NCBI GenBank assembly: GCA_028671895.1
Contig: CM053800.1
Coordinates: forward strand, 19,365,886-19,429,885
Direction: 5' to 3'
DNA: 64,000 nt
Source of the DNA: Oenanthe sinensis
Taxonomy: Eukaryota; Streptophyta; Magnoliopsida; Apiales; Apiaceae
Part shown: one piece after another, positions 56,091 to 64,000 of the stretch
Layout: each line of letters starts with the position of its first letter
Position numbering within the stretch: the first letter of the stretch is position 1
The notes under the pieces: model-generated
The model's input: only the letters and a program-made list of their open reading frames with translations
Database searches by the model: none
What the model was told of the DNA's origin: nothing
Position numbers and translations under genes: made by a program

Positions 56091-57751
56091 TGTTGGAGAT
56101 TACAAAGCTGGATAAATAGTAATCGTGATAACTCAACTCTAGAACATGACAAGTAAATAATACTACACCTACACAGAAATCAGGAAGAAATGAAGACAAG
56201 GCAAATACAGTGAATCAAGACATTAGAAGAAGGTTTGAAGTCTACTACAGGTCACTGAGAGAAGTTTATTAATATGTCCATGCCTCAGTGAAGAATAATG
56301 GTTGAAGACTTTCAAAGTTTCAGAAGTGTTGAAGATTCAGTATAGAAGTGCCACAAGAAGATTTCAGTGTAAAAGCATTGATTGAAGACAGTCAATGTTC
56401 GAAGCAATGAAGTTGCTGCAAACTTAACAATGTACATAAGGCAATAATACGAAGACCTGGATCAAAGTTAGTCGTCTGTGAACCAGACCAGTTGCACTAG
56501 GCATCAGCAGTCTGTGAAAGGAATCTGAGTATTAACTATAGAAGAATTGTTAAGTTAAAGAACGTACTTGGAAAGAACGGTTATTTATTAAGGTACGAAA
56601 AGTGATTTGTAGAGGCTACAGCCAAACAGCTAAACAGCTAAACAGCTCAAAGGGTGCAGGGTATAAAGCGTCACAACTTTGGTATGAAAAGTTAAAGTTT
56701 CTGAACTACAGTTGAAGAACGGAAACAGCCCAACAGCCAAACCGCAAGTGACCAAACCGCAAGTGACCAAGTGCAAGAAGTATAAAAGGTTGGTGATCAA
56801 ATGGTAATTTGACCAAGTCAAATTAACCATGAGAATTCGACATACGTGAAAAATCGACACCTAACTTTTTAACATGCTTATAATTCTAAGGCATATACCA
56901 ACATCGACACATAGCTTATAAATATGCCAAAAAGAATCTAAGTGATGTATACATGGTGGAAGAAATCGACACATGATGTACAAGACTAATAAATTCAACA
57001 CATGGGCTATACATGGAAGAAAAAGTCGACACTTAGATTTCTTGCTTCAAAAGAATTATTCCAAGGCATGTACAAGGGGATTTAATTCGACACAAAGGTT
57101 ACACAGGGCAACACAATTCGACAATCAGCCCCTCAGCCAATCAAATCACAGCAGCCTACTTTATTGATTTAAAGACTACATAAATAAGAAGATGTGAGCC
57201 ACTCATTGAAGGGTCGTCTTCTTCAACACAAAATATGTAGAGAGCTACTGCCATGACTGGAGCAAGAAGATACAATTTATACACATCCATACCTTGCTCC
57301 CGGTCAGATATTAGGACCCGGTTCTTTAATGAAAAATGCTCAGGGCTCCTAGATATCACTCCCTACGGACTCAGTTTTTCCTTGTACTAATTTAGATATA
57401 TTTGTATAGGAACTGCGCCTTATATTTTTGTGTTAGTAGCAAAGAATTAATTTATTCTTTGGAAGCCAGTTATATTTTTAACCAGGTGTAGCACCCCTTT
57501 GGGTTTATATACGAAACATATATTCCCGAAACTTGTCTCCATAATTTACTTGCTAATTTTCTAGAACTTTAATGTTTATTCGTAAATACAGAAAATTAGT
57601 AAGACAGCCTCCTAAACACTATTCACCTCATGAACTCGAACCACTAACCGAACTCTAAATTATTTATCCGCAAAAGATTCGAAAGAATTTATAAATTTAG
57701 TGAGTATCGTATTCAACCCTCCCCCCTTCTACGCTACTTCGGGGCCTAACA
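56091..57751 (+). repeat. SIRE-D 5' LTR
   Basis: 1,661 bases, TGTTGGAGATTAC to GGGGCCTAACA. Contains the conserved blocks at 56260-56280 and 56478-56497, the ATCGACAC array, a TATA-like TACATAAATAAG (57177-57188), and the ATTCAACCCTCCCCCCTTCTACG end block. The left edge abuts SIRE-A-type gag. Confidence 0.85.
56833..57125 (+). repeat. Family D motif array (ATCGACACCTA type) in the LTR
   Basis: Eight copies of (A/T)TCGACAC-A/C-TAG or close variants in 290 bases, same orientation, spaced 22-60 bases, ending about 50 bases upstream of the TATA-like site. Confidence 0.87.
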
Positions 57752-57753
57752 AT

Positions 57754-57765
57754 TGGTATCAGAGC
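57754..57765 (+). promoter_or_regulatory. SIRE-D primer-binding site
   Basis: TGGTATCAGAGC, perfect initiator-Met complement, two bases after the LTR end. Confidence 0.94.
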
Positions 57766-57859
57766 AGACTGATTGATATACAAATCAGGATTCATAGTTC
57801 AGTGAAACTCACCGTGCCGAAACTGTTTGAACTCAGAAAGGATGTCTTGTTAAATAAGT

Positions 57860-58800
57860 TTAATTAAAAGCTTTTAATAAGTTTATTTTATAAACTTTTA
57901 TAAAATTTGTTTTATAGACTTTTATTAATTTATATTATAGATTTTAATTAGTTTATTTTATAAACTAAATATTAAATTTATTTTATAAACTTTTATAAAA
58001 TTTATTTTGTAAACTTTTATTAGTTTATATTATAAATTTTAATTAGTTTATTTTATAAACTTAATATTGAATTTATTTTATAAATTTTTATAAAATTTGT
58101 TTTATAAACTTTTATTAGTTTATGTTATAAATTTTAATTAATTTATTTTATAAATTTTATAAAACTTTTTATTTTGAACTTATTAAACAAATTAAACCTG
58201 ACCAATTTTTTTGGTATCATGTGTTTTAAAGCAACTCGAAGGTGGCCAGTGGCTATGGTCACGCGCCTATTGATTTACAGATGGCCTTAAGCTGATTGTC
58301 AACAGCATGTGTCGAGTTTACATATTACATATGTGTTGAGTTTTTTTTCTTCAAAGAAGCATGTATCGAAATGCACTACACTGTAAAAAAATCGACACAT
58401 GATTTGTAACAGAATGTTGTGTCGAGTTTATGTTGTCGAGTTTTTATAAACTTTTATAAATTTATTTTATAAATTTTTATTAGTTTATATTATAAATTTT
58501 AATTAGTTTATTTTATAAACTTAATATTATATTTATTTTATAAAATTTGTTTTATAAATTTTATTAGTTTATATTATAAATTTTATTTAGTTTATGTTAT
58601 AAACTTAATATTAAAGTTATTTTATAAACTTTTATAAAATTTGATTTATAAACTTTTATTAGTTTATATTATAAATTTTAATTAGTTTATTTTATAAACT
58701 TAATATTAAATTTATTTTATAAACTTTTATAAAATTTATTTTATAAATTTGTATTAGTTTATGTTAAAAAATTTAATTAGTTTATTTTATAAATCTAATA
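57860..58800 (+). repeat. AT-rich tandem repeat, about 95-base unit, in the SIRE-D leader
   Basis: Units built of TTTATAAACTTTTATAAAATTTG and TTTATATTATAAATTTTAATTAG phrases repeat about three times at 57860-58180 and about four times at 58440-58800. The gap between the two blocks holds family D motifs. Units differ by scattered substitutions. Confidence 0.88.
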
Positions 58801-59090
58801 ATTTTTAAGTTTAAAAAAAAAAATCGACAGCGCCAACAACAGCAGAAGGAAACAAAAACCGACACATAGTAAATAAAGGCAGTAAACTTAACATATTCGA
58901 CAAACACATGCACATACATATCGACACCTAAGTTTTGTAGTTGTTGAAATGTCTAAGGCAGTATAAATGAAACTCGACACCTAGTAAAAGTCAGCAAAAA
59001 TCGACACCTAGGTGGTTGAAAAAAATCTGCCAAGTGCTGAGCTACTCGGTTAAGAATCGACACATGCAAATGGACTAAAAATCGACGCCC
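58305..59090. repeat. Family D motif array in the leader
   Basis: About a dozen copies of ATCGACAC(C/A)TAG or its complement (GTGTCGAG): some inverted at 58310-58440, then direct at about 58822, 58858, 58919, 58971, 58999, 59046 and 59078. Same motif as in the LTR, now outside it. Confidence 0.86.
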
Positions 59091-59339
59091 AGACCAAATT
59101 ACAGTTTGGTACCCCAAATTTTGTACTCTTTAATTTTTATGATAGATTTATTTATTTTTACAGAAAAATTATGATTCTTGAAAACTAAAATTTTTCTTAA
59201 AATATTAATTTAGGGATTTTTAATTTTTTAAGAAAGTTCAAATATTCTTGAAAATTAACTATTTGTAAATTTTTATTTTTGATTAATTTATTTTCTAAGA
59301 ACATTAAAAATTCTGTAGATTTAATTTTTTCTTAAATAT

Positions 59340-60420
59340 TAATTCGAGGGTGCTCAAGGAGGTAGTAGTTGAAGATTTTTTCGGGCATTGAAGACAACTG
59401 AGATTGACTGAAGATTATCCGATGAAATTAATTCTGGAACAGGCTGAAGAAATAGTGGTACTAATTTCCTCAGAGGTTTACTTCATAGGATCCCACTAAT
59501 ATTTTGGAAGCTGCAAAATAAGAAATTATTTGGGTACAGTTTTTGGTTAATTTAAGTTGAATTCTTGGATGAAAAATCTTAGGGGTTTGAAGTAGTGAAG
59601 GAGAACAGACTGGACAACCTGGAATCTCAGTACAAGCCTTAAAGTTTATTTTACAGGGAGATTATAGGAAGTTCGTGCTAACACTGCAGATCATCTGGAA
59701 CACAGGCCTACAGCCAACATGGATCTAAGGATATAACCACATTATCTTTAGATGAACTATTTGTGTGCTGAAGGCCTATGAACTAGAACAAGAGTTGAAA
59801 AAGATAATATTTGGTAAAGCAGGTTATTAGCATATTCACTGTATTTGTGACCCATGAACCAAATGTGATTGGAGTCAAGGTTGAGAACCTCTGAACAGAA
59901 TCGAAATGATCCAAAAAGCTGAATTGAAGATGTTGTAGCTAAAGGAAGTGATCAAGGTGTTGTATGTAATTTTGACACTTTGGAATAACCTGAGAACCGC
60001 ACTGCAAGTCAAGCCTGCAGGGCAACAGGAAATTCAGTAACATCATATCCAGACGGAATCCCAATTCTAAATTTAAGGTCCTTACCTATGGATTCCATAA
60101 AGGAGATTTTCAAGATCAGTTCAAGAGACGGTTGCAAGACAGGGATGGTTCATATTTGAAAGACAAGATTAGGGGTTTGCTATACAGTTCAAGAAGCCCG
60201 TACAAGCAAAAGATGACAGACACTATGTTGGGTTGTAGCAGGAATCTCAAGCATTAGTATGGATACAGCAAGGGAAAGCATTTGTTGATGAAGTTAAATG
60301 CAAGGTTGATTCTATCAGTGACAGTGATGAACCAAATGGATATCTGGCATCAATGACCAACACTGGAGATGAATCACTAAGCACTTCTCAGGTACGCATT
60401 CTAACTAGTATACGTTTATC
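59340..60420 (+). pseudogene. SIRE-D gag remnant
   Basis: Recognised by DNA similarity to SIRE-B gag: GTGAAGGAGAACAGACTGGA (about 59600) matches the VRENRLE codons; AGGCCTATGAACTAGAACAA (about 59775) matches the LKTYELEQ codons; TGCAAGACAGGGATGGT (about 60134) precedes the place of the zinc knuckle, which I cannot find; GACAGTGATGAACC to ACTTCTCAGG (60320-60391) matches the acidic stretch. Frames change every few tens of codons, so indels are frequent. Confidence 0.78.
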
Positions 60421-61224
60421 TAATTCAGAACTGTATGTTTATTAAGTTTTGGAATGTATTATATTCATGACAGCATGTTGGCATCTTAGGACTTAAATGC
60501 TTAATTGATTGCTAAGAATAAGATTGCATGCTAGGATTCATGAGTTTAATTAGTACATTTCATACTTGATTTTATATACAGTAAAATGAATATCTAGAAT
60601 TAGATAGGGTGTTCTAGACGGTTAAGTGTATCCCTAAACATTTGATGGAACTTGATTTAAATCTTCTGTGATTTAATACCTCTGCTAATGTTATGAAAAT
60701 TGTTAAATAGACAAACAGGTCATAGATCAGATATTTTATATTTATTCTTATCAATGACTTGATAAGTGTATGTAGAATTTGATATTGCTCATAATGTTTT
60801 ATTCAAATATTCTGCATATCCTTGAAATTGTTTATGTGCTTATTTTCATATGATTTGCTCTTACTCACATAGTTGCACTTAAATGTCAATTCATTTAATG
60901 TATTGCTTGTTAGGGATAAAAAGGAATAACAGATGGTAGAATTATCTAAGTAGTCAGTAACTTTTATTGATTCGAGGATTAATCTAAAACTGACTTAGGT
61001 AATTAGAGATAGTTAAAAATGTTAGACAACAACAGAAATGGATTAGATAGAATTAATAATTAATTTGTTAGTTCCTCTATCCATGTGCTTTATGCATATT
61101 GAAGCTGTTGTTACCTCTGATAATATCTCTAACCCATCTGGACTCAATTAAAATTGAGTACCAAGAAGCTTAATCATTTGTGATTGCAGAGTATGTAATA
61201 AAAGAGGAAAATTTATGTGACTTC
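60421..61224 (+). other. SIRE-D gag 3' region, unrecognised
   Basis: 800 bases where the C-terminal half of gag should be. AT-rich, no frame or motif matched with confidence; probably decayed gag. Confidence 0.45.
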
Positions 61225-62680
61225 GTGACATTTATTGTTCGAGGCATATGATTAAGATTAAAGCTCTGACATCACAGTTGGTTGAGAAGGCCTCCCCGAT
61301 GGTAACCTTTGGAGATGACAGCAAAGGATGTACAAGGGATATGGCTATCATGATTTAAGAACTGTCATTAGTGGAAGCATCTTTCTTGTTGAAGGACTTA
61401 AGCACTATCTACAGGGCACTAGGGAATTCTTTATCAAGGGTTTTTTGGAAAAGCATTGAAAATGAAAAGTGTTTGATCTCAAACAAGAAGGTTGGCAGCT
61501 CACTCAACTGAGAGTGAGGAAATTTGTTCGTAGCTGACATTGAATTCGATATGCAAAATTGAAGTGAACTTTTCAGTAAAGCTTCATCAGTAAAGAGTTA
61601 GCTATGGCAAAAGAAGCTCTCATACTTGTTGATCAAGACAATGGATTCTCTGATAAAGATGAAATTGGTGAGAGGACTACTTCTAATGGAATTCTATCCA
61701 GAAGGACATTTTGAAGTATGTCATATAGGAAAGTCAATGAAAACATCACACTGAAGCAAATTATGTCAATGAAGAAATATGCTTAGTGGTAGTTGGTGAC
61801 AACCCTAATTATAAGTTGGTGATGTTCGTGCATTCAACAGATATAATGTCACAGATGGTAAGATCATCAGGTAGATCAAGTTGGAAGCAAAGTAAGTTGT
61901 GAGAACTTTGAAGTCAGATAATGGAACTGAATTTCGCGAATGAAGTTCTAAATGAAGTCTGTACTGAAAAGGGTGCTTTAAAGCTGAAGCAATTAACACA
62001 GTATGCTGCTTTAATCAACAAGATCATGAAAAGACATCATATGAGTTAATGGCCAACCAGAAGCAAACACTGAAGCTCTTTCTTGTGTTTGGATGAAATT
62101 GATAATTACTGAAGATTTAGATGAGTAACTTGACAGAAGTTAAGGCTCATGGAACAATTTCCTCGGCTACTCATTGAAGTCAAAAGCTTTCAAGGCATAT
62201 ATGATGTGAAACCAGAAGGTGATTAAAAGTCTGAATGTATCGACCTACTACACCAAGCTCCCAAGCATTCAAATGAATGAATATTCTGAATCTTTGAAGT
62301 TTGACATTCCGTCAGAGTCAAATTCAGATACTAATGATGAAACTGAGGTTGCAGAAGGAATCAATGATAATGATGATGATTCAGATCCTATAAGTGGAAA
62401 TGGTAGTGAAACTACATAACTCGTGAACTTTAACAGAATCCACTGAAAAAGGTGAAGGATCTTCAACACATCCTAACAGCAACTCAGGGGGAGCAAAATA
62501 AAAGAAGGATCTACTAGTTGTACTCAACACAATGAAGATCAAAGGAACACATCAAGAACATATCTGCCAAGACAAAAGGTTTGAAGTCAAAGTCATTCTT
62601 AGAGTCTAGTTCTTAGTGATCCGGATTTTGAGTAAAGGCTAGAAGTGCTAATCAAAATGAACATATATTTTTCGGGACCT
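61225..62680 (+). pseudogene. SIRE-D pol remnant: protease, integrase, linker
   Basis: Matches SIRE-B pol in pieces: the protease-flank region (GTAACCTTTGGAGATGACAG, about 61300), integrase finger scraps (about 61690-61735), the core around GTCAGATAATGGAACTGAAT (about 61913), the post-core region (about 61985-62090), and a linker open over 62219-62419 (SESLKFDIPSESNSDTND) like the acidic linker of SIRE-B. Many 1- and 2-base indels. Confidence 0.82.
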
Positions 62681-64000
62681 AACAATCAAAAATTGGTATC
62701 CCAAAGAATAGTGAAGATGCACTGATTGATCCAGATTGGGTGATTGCAATGCAAAATGATCTCAATCAGTACGAAGGCAGAAACAACTGAAGCTGAAACC
62801 CAGACCACTAAAGTCGAAGCTGAAATTGGTATAGTAAAGGTTCATAGAAACTGGATGACTATTGGCATTGTTATGAGGGACAAAGCCAAACTAGTTGCTA
62901 CGGGTTACTTTAAAGTAGAAGGTATCGACGATGATGGAAACAGAATCTTCGGGACTTTCAAGATCAAACAGTAAGCACCAGTGACGAGACTTGATCCTTT
63001 AGGACCAAACAAGATGAGGACCAAATAACAGGATATCCCTAGCACATGTTGAGCATTCAAGCTTGAAGATCTTTCAGATAAATGTGAACAAGTGCACTCC
63101 TGAATGGTGAGTTAGAAGTTGAAGTTGATGTACAACTCCTGGACTTTGAAGCTGCAGATCCATTGGAATTTGTATATCATTCTCTTCACAAGCTCTCCAG
63201 GAATGGAGTTAGGGATTGAAGCAAATCGTCAAGGACATGGTATGACATTCTAACTTGTGTATTACTTGAAAATGATTTGGTAAGATAGTTATACACATAT
63301 ATCTCTCTAGAATACATGGCACACACAATGTTTTATATGTGCTAGTATACCATGATTATATTATATCTGGGTCTATTAATGAAAATTTGGCAAGATATTT
63401 GCTAAGTTAATGCAGAGTAGGTACAACATGAGCATGTTGGAAGAGTTGCAATTCTTTTTGGATTACAAGTAATTCGAAAGAATGATGGCAATTAAAATAA
63501 GTCAAGGATCTTTTGAAGACGCGCAATTTAAAAGATTCTAGACCTGCCAAGACTTCTTGCCAATAATCCACTAAGCTTGATCAGGGCGAATCAGGTATAT
63601 GAACTGAAGTGACAAGCTATAGAGGTAATCAGCTCATTACTTATTCAAGTGCATAAAGACCATATATTTTATTCTCGATATGCCTATATGCAAGTTTCCA
63701 AGTGGATACTAGATAATCTTATCTTATAGCTAAGTTATGAATTGTTAAATATCTTAGGGGATCACCAATTCTTGAAATCTGGGACCCTAAAGATACTAGG
63801 TTTAACCTAATTGGCTATATAGATATAGATAATACAAGTTGTAAGAAAGACAAGTAAGTCATTCCTAGAAGCTATCATTATTTCCAGCAACTCTGTTGAT
63901 CTCTTCACACCACGTATGGAACAAGCGCATGGACACCAGGTATCATTTCTTTTGAGATTGTCCTTAGTAGAATAAATTGCAGATATTTGTTAAACAACTT
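62681..64000 (+). pseudogene. SIRE-D pol remnant: reverse transcriptase and RNase H
   Basis: DPDWVIAMQ-like codons (about 62720), KAKLVATGY-like (62885), a scrambled DVKSAFLNG region (about 63080), YHDYIISGSINENL-like residue pattern where YVDD stood (about 63350), and RNase H scraps (63600-63990; ILEIWDPKDTRFNLIGYID, then HMDTRYHF-like) to the window edge. The catalytic box is destroyed. Confidence 0.8.

Larger units (their letters stand above)
56091..64000 (+). mobile_element. SIRE-D: Ty1/copia SIRE element, runs off the window
   Basis: 5' LTR 56091-57751, perfect primer site, a long repeat-filled leader (57766-59339), then gag and pol remnants in the normal order to the window end. LTR and leader look well preserved while the coding part is riddled with indels; no frame longer than about 80 codons survives. 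No 3' end visible. Confidence 0.88.

Noticed and set aside
62660..62700. GGGACCTAACAATC then ATTGGTATC inside SIRE-D pol, resembling an LTR end plus primer site
   Set aside because: pol continues directly on both sides with only about 30 extra bases and the primer match stops after TTGGTATC; a coincidence or a tiny template-switch scar.
1..64000. Host genes, tRNA or rRNA genes
   Set aside because: No frame with introns, no conserved non-transposon domain and no tRNA-like A/B box pair was recognised; all sizeable frames belong to retrotransposons.

Overview
The window is intergenic DNA from a flowering plant, AT-rich and built almost entirely of LTR retrotransposons nested in one another. I recognise no host gene, tRNA, rRNA, bacterial feature or CRISPR array. 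The plant assignment rests on the element types: a Tat/Athila-like Ty3/gypsy element, several Ty1/copia elements of the SIRE (Maximus) type with a long extra ORF after pol, and primer sites matching plant initiator-Met tRNA.

Layout. (1) 1-6013: the 3' end of a gypsy element, with the pol tail, a non-coding tail and a probable 3' LTR that carries an unresolved insertion (4397-5621). (2) 6014-42638: a second Ty1/copia family, here called E. A 44-codon scrap of pol is followed by an LTR (6147-6859 plus 34659-35423), a decayed gag-pol (35424-40996) and a complete 3' LTR (41011-42638). (3) Inside that first LTR sits a solo LTR of the same family (6860-7599 plus 33840-34653) with target duplication GAAGA. 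(4) Inside the solo LTR sits SIRE-A (7600-33834, duplication GACAT), with gag, pol and an env-like ORF2. (5) Inside the pol of SIRE-A sits SIRE-B (13881-27337), the youngest and best preserved, with open gag and pol, two nearly identical LTRs and an extra duplicated 3' segment on its left. (6) 42639-54809, minus strand: SIRE-C, with 5' LTR, gag, pol and ORF2, its 3' LTR not found. (7) 54810-56090, minus strand: a scrap of a second SIRE-A-type element, cut by SIRE-C on one side and SIRE-D on the other. (8) 56091-64000: SIRE-D, with a clean 5' LTR and leader followed by a very decayed gag-pol that runs off the window.

How the parts work together. Each element encodes, or once encoded, Gag (capsid and zinc knuckle) and Pol (protease, integrase, reverse transcriptase, RNase H). 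SIRE-A and SIRE-C add a long env-like or coiled-coil ORF2. LTRs supply promoter and polyadenylation signals. The tRNA primer site sits just inside the 5' LTR and the polypurine tract just before the 3' LTR. Only SIRE-B has open gag and pol frames, and even there a catalytic integrase Asp reads Asn.

The most unusual pattern is that each of the four SIRE families carries its own short motif, repeated many times in the LTR and, in three families, again inside the element: TCGATGGATAA palindromes (A), AAGTCATACCGA (B), GTTGCGCCTATACAG hairpins (C) and ATCGACACCTA (D). In SIRE-A the same motif is also written into disordered linkers of Gag, Pol and ORF2, where it encodes Ser-(Ile/Thr/Met)-Asp. Other leads are two truncated-tandem structures, a conserved splice-acceptor-like sequence between gag and pol, and a strong bias of inactivating changes towards C-to-T and G-to-A.
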